64,000 nucleotides of DNA from GCA-2862585 sp049890295 (GTDB taxonomy: Bacteria; Bacteroidota; Bacteroidia; Flavobacteriales; UBA7312), in contig JBMHBP010000023.1 of NCBI GenBank assembly GCA_049890295.1, positions 164,672 through 228,671 of the forward strand, written 5' to 3'. Position 1 is the stretch's first letter, and each line of letters opens with the position of its first letter. Below, one piece after another: positions 45,919-54,601 of the stretch. The notes under the pieces were generated by a model. It had not been told where the DNA came from, did not search any database, and was given only the letters and a program-made list of their open reading frames with translations. The position numbers were made by a program, and so were the translations under genes.

Positions 45919-47177
45919 TGCGATTTAAGAATCAAATATTTGATCATATTGATTGGTGGACTATCGGAATGTATTTCGTATTGGTTATTATTGGATGGCT
46001 AAATATTTATGCATCGTTATATAATGACAATCTTGAATTATTTGACTTTAGCCAAAAGCACGGTCGTCAGTTAATTTGGATAATAGTAGCCTTTTTAATT
46101 GCTATCCTTATTTTATTTTTCAATTGGAGATTTTTTGAGGGCTTTGCTTATTTGATTTACTTTTTTACAATACTCTTTTTAATAGGTGTTCTTATCTTTG
46201 GAATAGAGGTCAACGGAGCAAAATCATGGTTAGATTTTGGTTTTACAAGAATCCAACCGTCCGAATTTGCAAAAGTTGGTTGCTGTATGGCTATTGCTAA
46301 ATTTTTGAGTACACTTAATATTAGTTTGAATAGTTTCAAAAATAGATTTGTCACCGGGCTTATTGTCTTCATACCATTCGTTTTAATTATTTTACAAAAT
46401 GATACTGGTTCTGCCTTAGTTTATTTTGCGTTCATCTTAGTTCTATACAGGTTCGGTCTCCCCTCCAATTTTTTAATTTTAGTAATTGTAACTGCCATAT
46501 TATTTATTACTTCTATTATAGTTCCCAAAATCGTTTTAATAATAATGTTAATTGCGATTGCTATATTCTTTTTTGTAATTTCTAATAGAAAGCTAAGAGA
46601 GTTTTTAGTTATTTTCTCACTTTTAGCTAGTAGTGTTGGTTTTATATTCAGTGTTGACTACGTTTTTGAGGAAATTTTAGAAGATCATCAAGTAACTAGA
46701 ATTAAAATATTATTGGGACAAGAAAGTGATCCTCACGGGGCTGGCTATAATGTAAATCAGTCTATGATAGCAATAGGTTCTGGTGGATTTACTGGTAAAG
46801 GTTTTTTAAACGGTACACAAACAAAATTCAATTTTGTTCCAGAACAAAGTACCGATTTTATATTTTGTACAATTGGTGAAGAGTGGGGCTTTATAGGTAG
46901 TTTTTTATTACTGGCACTTTACCTGGCACTTTTAATCCGACTGCTTATTTTGGCAGAACGACAACGATCAGTGTTCAGTAAAGTATATGGCTATGGAGTG
47001 GTGAGTATTTTATTTTTTCATATAGCTATCAATATTGCTATGACCATCGGCTTAGCTCCAGTTATTGGTATCCCATTACCGTTTATAAGTTATGGTGGAT
47101 CTTCATTGTGGGGTTTCACAATATTATTATTTATTTTTATTAATCTTGATTCTTATAGGCTTCAAGTATTGAGATAA
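45918..47177 (+). CDS. rodA: SEDS peptidoglycan glycosyltransferase RodA
   Basis: 419 residues with about ten membrane helices. Family motifs: ARIQPSE-like FTRIQPSEFAKVG, the large periplasmic loop with DHQVTRIKILLGQESDPHGAGYNVNQSMIAIGSGG, and the C-terminal PLPFISYGGSSLWG. It polymerises glycan strands as PBP2's partner. Somewhat longer than E. coli RodA, with an extra hydrophobic segment around residues 180-220. It ends the mre operon, followed by a terminator. Confidence 0.97.
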   Translation: MRFKNQIFDHIDWWTIGMYFVLVIIGWLNIYASLYNDNLELFDFSQKHGRQLIWIIVAFLIAILILFFNWRFFEGFAYLIYFFTILFLIGVLIFGIEVNGAKSWLDFGFTRIQPSEFAKVGCCMAIAKFLSTLNISLNSFKNRFVTGLIVFIPFVLIILQNDTGSALVYFAFILVLYRFGLPSNFLILVIVTAILFITSIIVPKIVLIIMLIAIAIFFFVISNRKLREFLVIFSLLASSVGFIFSVDYVFEEILEDHQVTRIKILLGQESDPHGAGYNVNQSMIAIGSGGFTGKGFLNGTQTKFNFVPEQSTDFIFCTIGEEWGFIGSFLLLALYLALLIRLLILAERQRSVFSKVYGYGVVSILFFHIAINIAMTIGLAPVIGIPLPFISYGGSSLWGFTILLFIFINLDSYRLQVLR

Positions 47178-47179
47178 AA

Positions 47180-47211
47180 AAACCCTCAATTAAAATTTTA
47201 ACTGAGGGTTT
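47180..47211. terminator. Bidirectional terminator between rodA and ppiD
   Basis: AAACCCTCA (47180-47188) pairs with TGAGGGTTT (47203-47211). The inner bases TTAAAATTTTAA are also self-complementary. A-rich sequence precedes and T-rich sequence follows, so it can stop both convergent transcripts. Confidence 0.88.
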
Positions 47212-47232
47212 AACTTTTATGGTATTTGAATA

Positions 47233-49293
47233 TTAATAGAAATTAGCTCTATTGTCTTTTATATCTACTAAATCTTGTAGTGCTTGATAGACCTGAAAAG
47301 TGGATCTAGATTGAAGTGATGACTCCAAACTATTTTTATTTGAAAGGAAATTATCCGACATAGCTCCTTCAATAACTTTATCCAATTGTACTACACAAAC
47401 AGCCTTTGAAGTTCTAAAAGCTGAAGAAGTTTGTCCTTGCTCAAGAGCAAAAGTTGCTCCAACAAATGAAGGCTCACTTCCTAGACCAGGTACTTGATTA
47501 GTTGAAAAGTTTACTCCATCAGATTTACTGATAGTTAGTCCAAAACTAGTAGCAACCTCATCTAATGTTTGCACATTTGCTAATTCATCTAAAAGCATTT
47601 CAGATTTTTTATTATTTAGAACTATTGGCTCAATAGTAGCTCTAACATCTTCAAGATCAGTTAGGCCCTCCTTTCTAATTGAAGTCAAAGAAGCAACAAC
47701 AATTTTATTGCCAAACTCAAAGACATCAGAAATATCACCAACATTTGATTCATAAGCCCATCTTACTAATTCTCTTGGATTTTCTAAACCAGCAATATTT
47801 GTAGTTGTTTCAAGTAATCCATCAGCTACACGCTTGGAAAGATTCTCATTAATAGCTGACTCGTTGAATTGTTCATAGTTACTATTTTCAGCAGCAAATT
47901 TTCCAGCTTGTGCAAATACGTTCTGGTAAGTTGTATTACTATATAGTATTTGTCTATCCAGAAAAGCAACTTTATATTTTTTAGATGACTTTGATTTATT
48001 AGTCAATTGTATTAAATGAGTACCAAACTGAGAGGTTACAATGGACAACTCATTTTTTGCTGAAGTAAAACAGGCCTCATTAAACTCAGGGACCATTACA
48101 CCTTCAGCAAACCAACCTAAGTCTCCGCCCTTAACAGCCGAACCTTGGTCTTCTGAAAACTGTTCAGCTAAATTTGCAAACGATTTTCCCTGATTAATTA
48201 GAATTTTAAGACTATCAATGGTAGTTTCAGCATTGGGGCCACTTATTAATATGTGCCTTGCTTCTACGGAGTCAGGTCTAAAACTAGCGTCAACTAACTT
48301 TGCCAAACGTAATAAATTTCTTGATTGAGTATATGGACCTAATACAGTACCATTTTCAGAAGAAACTAAGCCTTGAATGTTTTCATCTAAATCAGATTCA
48401 GAAACATATAATACTCTATTGAAAACATCTGAATTTTTACGTATAAATAATTCGTCATTATCGTTTTCAGAAAAATCTTTTTTGACATCAATCATCCAGT
48501 CGTTTGCCGCTTTTTGATCATCTACAGATGGCAATACTGAATACACAACATATTCTATTTCTCTTGATGCTTCTTGTTGATATTGTTCACTATTTTCAGT
48601 GATGAAAGATCTTAAGTCAGTATCAGTTAGGTTTACTAAACTATCTGGAATAGTTGTTAGAGGAATTTGCACGTATGATACATTGCGAATTTCACTTTGA
48701 TAGTATTTATCCATTTTTGCTTCCCAGTCAGACACCGTTAAGCCGCCACTAACAAGGGCATTGTATTTATTAGTTTGCCTTTCATCACGGATAGCTTTTT
48801 CAAAGTTTATCCACTGTTGTTTAGCCTGACCGGTTTCGTCATTATTGATATCTTCCTTTAGAAACTGTAATAACCTTGCTCTGTCAAACTCTCCGGTTTC
48901 AGGATTGGCAAATGCCTGTTGAACAGTTGGGTAAGGGTTCTCACCTTGAACCATATCAAAAATCTCAGCAGCTGACACCTCTAATCCTAGATCTGAAAAC
49001 TCTTGTTTCATTATAGTTTCACGAAGCATTTGATTCCAAACGGAATTTCTTACTTGTGTGACATCAATATTGGGATTTGACCGCCTTTGATTATCAATGC
49101 TCTCTTGCACACGTTGTTCAAAATTTTGATAGTCAATTTCTTGTGAGCCGATTTCACCTACAACCATATCAGTTGCCATTCCACCACCACCTTGCGATGA
49201 CATTAAATCTGTTAAGAGAAAGGCTAACATTGCAATTCCTATTACGAAAAGTAATAAACCTGATCGATTTCTAATATTTTCTAAACTTACCAT
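47233..49293 (-). CDS. Peptidylprolyl isomerase PpiD/SurA-like
   Basis: 686 residues. One N-terminal membrane helix (LLLFVIGIAMLAFLLTDL), a SurA-like N-domain (VGEIGSQEIDYQNFEQRVQE) and a parvulin (rotamase) domain (EARHILISGPNAETTIDSL ... GGDLGWFAEGVMVPEFNEACF) in the middle, followed by a long C-terminal part. It is a membrane-anchored periplasmic folding factor for envelope proteins. Last gene of the coaX-to-ppiD run; a terminator follows. Confidence 0.93.
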   Translation of the reverse strand: MVSLENIRNRSGLLLFVIGIAMLAFLLTDLMSSQGGGGMATDMVVGEIGSQEIDYQNFEQRVQESIDNQRRSNPNIDVTQVRNSVWNQMLRETIMKQEFSDLGLEVSAAEIFDMVQGENPYPTVQQAFANPETGEFDRARLLQFLKEDINNDETGQAKQQWINFEKAIRDERQTNKYNALVSGGLTVSDWEAKMDKYYQSEIRNVSYVQIPLTTIPDSLVNLTDTDLRSFITENSEQYQQEASREIEYVVYSVLPSVDDQKAANDWMIDVKKDFSENDNDELFIRKNSDVFNRVLYVSESDLDENIQGLVSSENGTVLGPYTQSRNLLRLAKLVDASFRPDSVEARHILISGPNAETTIDSLKILINQGKSFANLAEQFSEDQGSAVKGGDLGWFAEGVMVPEFNEACFTSAKNELSIVTSQFGTHLIQLTNKSKSSKKYKVAFLDRQILYSNTTYQNVFAQAGKFAAENSNYEQFNESAINENLSKRVADGLLETTTNIAGLENPRELVRWAYESNVGDISDVFEFGNKIVVASLTSIRKEGLTDLEDVRATIEPIVLNNKKSEMLLDELANVQTLDEVATSFGLTISKSDGVNFSTNQVPGLGSEPSFVGATFALEQGQTSSAFRTSKAVCVVQLDKVIEGAMSDNFLSNKNSLESSLQSRSTFQVYQALQDLVDIKDNRANFY

Positions 49294-49353
49294 GCTTCAA
49301 TTTTTATCAAGATGGCGAATATACAAATGTTATATGATAAATAAAAAGTAAAA

Positions 49354-50601
49354 TCAGTGACTTTTTATGAAGCTAATTTCATCAATTTTATTGTTGGAAA
49401 CTTTCTCTATAACTATTAGAAATTTTTCGAATGATACCTCCACTCCCTTTTCAGGAATTTCTTCTAAATGATTTAAAATAAATCCCCCAATAGTTTCGTA
49501 TTCATCAGATTTTGGAATATCTAAACTGAATTTATCGTTTAAGTAGTCAATTTCAAGCCTTGCCGAAAAACGAAAAGTAAATTCATCCTCTTGTTTTTCA
49601 AGCAGCTTTTCAATGTCGTGTTCATCTTCAATATCTCCAAGTATTTCTTCCACAATATCTTCAACAGTTAGCATTCCTGAGGTACCACCGAATTCATCAA
49701 CAACTACAGCAATTCCTTTTCTTTTTTTTATAAAATGTTCAAGAATATCAATTGCTAACATACTTTCCGGCAAAAAAGGTATGGGTATTAAAATAGATTT
49801 TATATCCTTTGGCTTTTTAAATAATTCGTTTGAGTGTACGTAACCAATGATTTGATCAATATTTTCTCTGTACACTAAAACTTTAGATAGTTTTGTTGTT
49901 ATAAAAATTTGTTTTAGATCTTCTATTGAATGCGTGATATCGATAGCTACAATTTCTGTTCGTGGCAACATGCATTCTCTTGCTTTTATTGAAGAAAAGT
50001 CCAGTGCATTATGTAAAATATGAACTTCAACATCTAAGTTTTTACTTTCCTTGCCTTCGAGGTGTAATTTTAAATATTCTTCCAAGTCTAGTTTTCCAAA
50101 TATTGGTGAGTCTTCTACTAATGCCATCCCAAGAAGCCTCAGACCTACTTTGGAAAGAGATAATGTAATTAAGACAACTGGGGTCAATAGGTAGTAGAAA
50201 AATGTTAATGGAAATATGAAAATTTTCAGAAACTTATTAGGATTAAGCCTAAAGAAGGCCTTTGGTAAAAACTCTGCTGTCACCAAAATGATTAGAGTTG
50301 AAATTAGAGTTTGAAAAAGTAAGACTAAAAATGGTGTTCGGGTGTAGAACTCAATAAGAGGCTCTAAAATTATTGCCATAAATATACCGTAAGTGACAAG
50401 AGCTATATTATTACCCACTAACATTGTAGCGATAAATCTTGATGGTGAATGTAGCACCTTTTGTAGTAGAGAAGAAACCAAAGAAGATGACTGTTTATCC
50501 AGTTCAAGCTTTAGTTTATTGGAGGAAATGTAGGCAATTTCCATTCCTGAAAAGAAGGCTGATAGAATAATAGAAATGGAAATAAAAGACCAGTTCTCCA
50601 T
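49354..50601 (-). CDS. CNNM/CBS-domain hemolysin-family (CorC/TlyC) membrane protein
   Basis: 415 residues. An N-terminal CNNM (DUF21) part with four helices, starting SISIILSAFFSGMEIAYISSNKLKLELDK, then two CBS domains (ECMLPRTEIVAID ... GIAVVVDEFGGTSGMLTVEDIVEEILGDIEDEHD) and a C-terminal CorC_HlyC/transporter-associated domain. Members are linked to Mg2+/Co2+ transport; the name hemolysin is historical. In Bacteroidota one such protein (GldE) is tied to gliding, but this gene cannot be assigned to GldE from sequence alone. Confidence 0.92.
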   Translation of the reverse strand: MENWSFISISIILSAFFSGMEIAYISSNKLKLELDKQSSSLVSSLLQKVLHSPSRFIATMLVGNNIALVTYGIFMAIILEPLIEFYTRTPFLVLLFQTLISTLIILVTAEFLPKAFFRLNPNKFLKIFIFPLTFFYYLLTPVVLITLSLSKVGLRLLGMALVEDSPIFGKLDLEEYLKLHLEGKESKNLDVEVHILHNALDFSSIKARECMLPRTEIVAIDITHSIEDLKQIFITTKLSKVLVYRENIDQIIGYVHSNELFKKPKDIKSILIPIPFLPESMLAIDILEHFIKKRKGIAVVVDEFGGTSGMLTVEDIVEEILGDIEDEHDIEKLLEKQEDEFTFRFSARLEIDYLNDKFSLDIPKSDEYETIGGFILNHLEEIPEKGVEVSFEKFLIVIEKVSNNKIDEISFIKSH

Positions 50602-50603
50602 GA

Positions 50604-51155
50604 TTAGTTACTTAACACAATAGTCCCTTTTATTTTTTTTATAGAATATTTAGAAAAATATTGATTGGATTCGAACCCATGGCCTAAAATGACTTCTTTT
50701 TTTGTAGTTATTTTGACGAAATCATTAGTATATATTTTCTCATTCTCTTGGTCCCAGCTCAATGTTTCACTTTCTAAAATATTACCGTCTATATTTCTTA
50801 CAATAACATTATGTTGTGCCTTCATTATATTGTTTTCTTCATCGATAATGGCGTAGTCGGATGAGAGTTCTGACTCTTTTTTTCCATGATCATCAAAGAA
50901 TTGCACTTTTAGACCGTTTTTAAACTCTATATAATTGGTATCGGAACTATAGCGATTCATTTCTTTGGCATTAAGTAAAACTCTAATATTAGCAGAGTCA
51001 CTGTAAATCACTTCACAATCTATAATAGTTTCGACGGGATAGACTAAATCATTTTGTATGGAAATCTCCATTATTTTCTCAATATCATTTGAACATGATG
51101 AAAATAGTGCAGACAGTATAAAAATATATACTAATGAAGTAATAATATGTTTTAA
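50604..51155 (-). CDS. lptC: LPS export protein LptC-like lipoprotein (start codon non-standard)
   Basis: The ATG at 51071 gives only a soluble 155-residue protein. The frame stays open upstream to a stop at 51185-51183 and reads KHIITSLVYIFILSALFSSC, a lipoprotein signal with lipobox FSSC, in line with Bacteroidota LptC. No ATG, GTG or TTG exists in this stretch; TTA at 51155, ATA at 51161 or 51164, and ATT at 51146 or 51143 are the options, so the 5' end given here is approximate. The body (YSDSANIRVLLNAKEM, FFDDHGKKESELSSDYAIIDE and LESETLSWDQENEKIYTNDFVKI) has the LptC/OstA beta-repeat pattern, the periplasmic bridge of LPS transport. Confidence 0.83.
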   Translation of the reverse strand, partial: LKHIITSLVYIFILSALFSSCSNDIEKIMEISIQNDLVYPVETIIDCEVIYSDSANIRVLLNAKEMNRYSSDTNYIEFKNGLKVQFFDDHGKKESELSSDYAIIDEENNIMKAQHNVIVRNIDGNILESETLSWDQENEKIYTNDFVKITTKKEVILGHGFESNQYFSKYSIKKIKGTIVLSN

Positions 51156-51171
51156 AGGTATTATAAATGCT

Positions 51172-52482
51172 TTATTTAATTCTTACTGTTGTGGATTCAT
51201 TTATCCAACATGAAATGGTGTAAGTGTCACCTTCTTTGAAGCCATTAAAAAATGCATCTTCATTAGAGGGTAGATATTTTGAATAGGATGCAATTTTTTT
51301 CTTGCTGATATCTATCATAGATTCATCTTTTTTTCTGGCGGCTATGAACTTATCAATTGCTGCTGAATAAAGCATGGCTGATTCAAAGGAATTGGTTCCA
51401 CACTCACTGGCCGAACTAGCATAGATATCACCAATCAAAATTAAAGGCTTCCCCCAATTTGGCTTGATCTCCATTGCTTTGTAGGCGTTTGCTCTGGCAG
51501 ATGAGTTAGAACCTAATTTAAAGTAAGCTCCAGAAAGACCATAATAATAATCGGCTTTCTCATTTTCATTTTCAGCCATCTCTAAAGCTTGTCTAAAGTA
51601 TTTAACTGCCTGACTGGATTTATTCTTTTTCAATGAAAGCGTACCCATGTTATAGGCAGATAAGGCCGATGGTTCTGATTCATGCAATTTAGTTGCCGAC
51701 TGAAAATATACCTCAGCATCTGTACAATCTTTTTTACTCAATACTTTAACGATACGTTTTATCACGTTAATATCATCTGGACTTTCTTGAAATTTAGCTT
51801 CAAACATCTCTACCAAATCATCACATGTTGCAAAAGGCACAAATAATTTCTCAACGTTTTCAGATGCTTTAACATAAAACTTTTTACTCTTTTGAGAGGC
51901 GTTTGCTACGTTATAATCTAGATAATCAGATACCACAGCATAAACTTCAAGTACTTGTTTTTTTGTAAAGGTTTCAGCTTTAAATTTTTCTGTAGCTGCT
52001 TTGAAATAGGAAAATAATGCTGTTGCTTTTGACTTTTTACCCTTTCCCTCTACTGAATTTTTAAGGTTATTGAAGGCTTCATCTAAATTAGAGAAGGAAT
52101 ATTTTATCATATCTGAGCCTTTAAGTCCTAAAACGTATTCTTTCTGACCAAAATTAGCTATCCTATTATCGTACAAACTTAACAGTGAATCTAGATAGGC
52201 TTTTTGAACAGACTTATTTCCCTTATTTTTCTTGATGTTATAATTAAAAATCTTAGCACCGTCTATGTAAATATTTTTACTAGCTTTTGGACAATCGATA
52301 TATGCTTTTCTCCATGGACTAATGGCATCCTCATAATTTTTTTGCTTAACATATTCTCTGTATAATGAAATATTGGTTACGCAGCTTATACTATCCTGTC
52401 CAAATTTACTTTCTACTATTGGTTTTGATTCTGCAAAGCAAAAAGTTATTGTTGCTAAAGTAATTAGGATTATATGTTTCAT
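51172..52482 (-). CDS. Tetratricopeptide repeat protein, secreted/periplasmic
   Basis: 436 residues with a signal peptide (IILITLATITFCFAES). The middle and C-terminal parts are TPR-like hairpins (SALSAYNMGTLSLKKNKSSQAVKYFRQAL, YYYGLSGAYFKLGSNSSARANAYKAMEI, then WGKPLILIGDIYASSA). It lies between an outer-membrane protein gene and lptC, an arrangement that recurs in Flavobacteriia. A scaffold role in envelope assembly is inferred. Its stop is only 17 bases from the lipobox-encoding part of lptC. Confidence 0.86.
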   Translation of the reverse strand: MKHIILITLATITFCFAESKPIVESKFGQDSISCVTNISLYREYVKQKNYEDAISPWRKAYIDCPKASKNIYIDGAKIFNYNIKKNKGNKSVQKAYLDSLLSLYDNRIANFGQKEYVLGLKGSDMIKYSFSNLDEAFNNLKNSVEGKGKKSKATALFSYFKAATEKFKAETFTKKQVLEVYAVVSDYLDYNVANASQKSKKFYVKASENVEKLFVPFATCDDLVEMFEAKFQESPDDINVIKRIVKVLSKKDCTDAEVYFQSATKLHESEPSALSAYNMGTLSLKKNKSSQAVKYFRQALEMAENENEKADYYYGLSGAYFKLGSNSSARANAYKAMEIKPNWGKPLILIGDIYASSASECGTNSFESAMLYSAAIDKFIAARKKDESMIDISKKKIASYSKYLPSNEDAFFNGFKEGDTYTISCWINESTTVRIK

Positions 52483-52485
52483 TGT

Positions 52486-53733
52486 TTAGTTAAATTTTCG
52501 TTTTACAAACCAAATGTCACTGAAGATAAAGCCTACTTTAAATCGTGCAAATGATTCTTTTATTAATTCATCGTTTGTTGTACCCACCTGACCTAACTCA
52601 GCTGAAATATTAAATAATGTACCAGATCTTTTTAATGGTAGACCAAGACCTAATGTTACAGCATTTTCATTTAATTGCTGATTCTTCAGATTTAGATATG
52701 TTTTTGCCGTATACAATCCAAAACGATACCTTATCATTTTGAAGTATTTATTGATGGATTTTTTATCGGGAACAAATTCACCTCCTAGAGAGATTTTGGA
52801 ACTATTTTCAAGATTATCGTTATCTCCGAATAATAAATATTCACTCCAATTTTGAGTATTATAATCAGCTAATATTTTCCACTTATCATTTTCTAGTGCA
52901 ATTCCAAAACCAAGAGCTGTGGGTAAAGTTAGTTGGCCATCGGCTAAGGTGTTATTAAGCACAGTGTCTTCTACTACTTCAAGTTCACCATTAGATCTAA
53001 AGGTTTCAGTTAGTAAAGTTCGCTTTGCTGATATTTCTCCGCCTTCATCAAGGGTAATTCCTAAGACAGTTTGCCAGTTTTTAATTGTTGCTTTATATTG
53101 AAATCCAAAATCAAAATTTAGCCCCTTTATACTGGTGTCATCATTAGATCTTGTATTAAATATATCAGTGTCATTAAAGACTACTTTTCTACTTGTATTC
53201 AAATTACCGAATAGATAACTAATGTTAGCCCCGACAGAAATATTTTTATTAATTGATAATGCATTTCCAAAATAAAACTGAGTTATACCACCATTACCCT
53301 CAAAATACAAATTGGCTTGCGGATCAATATTAACATCTGTAAAAGAATACGACATATCTGAGTAAGGAAGTAATCCAATACTAGCTCCCCACGACTTATG
53401 AATTGGAAATCCAAAAATCAAATAATTGAAGTTTGTTGCATTTGCAACTTGATTTTGACTTTCAGTTTGTAATAATTTAGTTGTATGCACACCACCAGTT
53501 TGCATGATAAATCGTTGTTTAAACACGGTGGAATATGATGCTGGGTTGGAAAAATTAATAGCCAAAGGATCGCTACTTGCTACGCCTACACCGCCCATGG
53601 CTGATTGTGTTGCCGTTGAAAATCGTTGTAATTCTCCTATTCCAAATCTAGAGTATGGGGAGTTTGACTCATTTTGAGCATTGAGATTTAACGATAGAAT
53701 TAAAACTAAAAAAATGCTATGAATTGTTTTCAT
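52486..53733 (-). CDS. Outer-membrane beta-barrel protein
   Basis: 415 residues with a signal peptide (LVLILSLNLNAQ). The mature protein begins NESNSPYSRFGIGELQRFSTATQSAMGGVGVA, then regular amphipathic strands, like FadL/PorV-style barrel proteins; the C-terminal residues are FIFSDIWFVKRKFN. The start overlaps coaX by 17 bases, so it is in the same transcript. A transport or T9SS-related (PorV/PorQ-like) role is possible but not shown. Confidence 0.85.
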   Translation of the reverse strand: MKTIHSIFLVLILSLNLNAQNESNSPYSRFGIGELQRFSTATQSAMGGVGVASSDPLAINFSNPASYSTVFKQRFIMQTGGVHTTKLLQTESQNQVANATNFNYLIFGFPIHKSWGASIGLLPYSDMSYSFTDVNIDPQANLYFEGNGGITQFYFGNALSINKNISVGANISYLFGNLNTSRKVVFNDTDIFNTRSNDDTSIKGLNFDFGFQYKATIKNWQTVLGITLDEGGEISAKRTLLTETFRSNGELEVVEDTVLNNTLADGQLTLPTALGFGIALENDKWKILADYNTQNWSEYLLFGDNDNLENSSKISLGGEFVPDKKSINKYFKMIRYRFGLYTAKTYLNLKNQQLNENAVTLGLGLPLKRSGTLFNISAELGQVGTTNDELIKESFARFKVGFIFSDIWFVKRKFN

Positions 53734-54430
53734 TATAGTCTAAAATGGTGTTTAATCCGATCATTAATAAATCAGGGGATGCAAATATGCTACTTTTTAA
53801 AACCTTATCAAAAAAATTAAGATCACCACCGGTTAAAATTGTTTTTAAATTTGGGTATTTAATAACATAACGGTTAATTATACCATCTATTTCAGTAGCC
53901 ATCCCATTAATAACGCCTGAATGTATACTTTCTATTGTGTCTTTGCCTGTAAGTGTTAACTTATCTAAATCAGGGTTTAATAGAGGTAAACAATCCGTAT
54001 ATTGGTTGAGTGCTTTGTATCGCATTTTTAATCCAGGCGATATTCCACCTCCGACAAATTCATGATTTGAATGTATAAAATCATAAGTTATACAGCTACC
54101 TAAATCTATTATTAAAAGATCTGTTTTAGGAAAATTATGAACACCACCAACAGCCAAAGCCACTCTGTCATTGCCTAATGTATTGGGTGTGTGGTATTTA
54201 ATCGTAATTGGTAAGGAAGTTGCTGTATTCAAAAAAATATCATCCTCTCTCAATAAATCATAGTACTTACTCTTTGATTTTACTGTTGATAGAATTGATA
54301 AATTAGATTGATTAATCAATGTTTTTACTAATGAATATGAGGCATCCATTTCTTTTTGGATAATTGTATCATTTTCAAACACTGCCAATTTAGTTCGGCT
54401 ATTACCTTGATCTATGGTTAGTTTTATCAT
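53717..54430 (-). CDS. coaX: Type III pantothenate kinase
   Basis: 237 residues from the ATG at 54430 (MIKLTIDQGNSRTKLAVFE); the further ten in-frame codons upstream overlap a -7 box and are rejected. Motifs: DQGNSRTK (phosphate-binding), LLIIDLGSCITYDFI and GGGISPGLKMRYKAL, typical of CoaX. It phosphorylates pantothenate in CoA synthesis and is not inhibited by CoA. First gene of the minus-strand run that ends with ppiD. Confidence 0.94.
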   Translation of the reverse strand: MIKLTIDQGNSRTKLAVFENDTIIQKEMDASYSLVKTLINQSNLSILSTVKSKSKYYDLLREDDIFLNTATSLPITIKYHTPNTLGNDRVALAVGGVHNFPKTDLLIIDLGSCITYDFIHSNHEFVGGGISPGLKMRYKALNQYTDCLPLLNPDLDKLTLTGKDTIESIHSGVINGMATEIDGIINRYVIKYPNLKTILTGGDLNFFDKVLKSSIFASPDLLMIGLNTILDYNENNS

Positions 54431-54442
54431 AATTTGAAAGTT

Positions 54443-54450
54443 CAAATTTA
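54443..54450 (-). promoter_or_regulatory. Candidate -7 box of the coaX-to-ppiD operon
   Basis: Minus strand TAAATTTG, exact match to TAnnTTTG, 12 bases before the coaX ATG. No TTG at the -33 position. Confidence 0.48.
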
Positions 54451-54499
54451 ATAAAAGCAAAAGCGTAAATAAAATTATTTAGAACAATAGAATTTTTTT

Positions 54500-54507
54500 T
54501 ACATTTG
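54500..54507 (+). promoter_or_regulatory. Candidate -7 box of tRNA-Phe
   Basis: TACATTTG, exact match to TAnnTTTG, ending 18 bases before the tRNA's first base, divergent from the coaX promoter. Confidence 0.55.
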
Positions 54508-54525
54508 CACCCACTTTATTGAAAT

Positions 54526-54598
54526 GGTGCTATAGCTCAGTTGGTAGAGCAAAGGACTGAAAATCCTTGTGTCCCCGGTTCGATTCCTGGTAGCACCA
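54526..54598 (+). tRNA. tRNA-Phe (anticodon GAA)
   Basis: 73 bases folding as a normal cloverleaf: acceptor GGTGCTA/TAGCACC, D-arm AGCTCAGTTGGTAGAGC, anticodon stem AGGACTGAAAATCCT with GAA at 54559-54561, T-arm CCCGGTTCGATTCCTGG, discriminator A at 54598. CCA is not encoded, so it must be added after transcription. Confidence 0.97.
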
Positions 54599-54601
54599 CG
54601 T

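Noticed and set aside
49354..50601. Assignment of the CNNM/CBS protein as GldE
   Set aside because: GldE belongs to this family, but general Mg2+/Co2+ transporter-type members are common and there is no adjacent gldD or other specific gliding marker.
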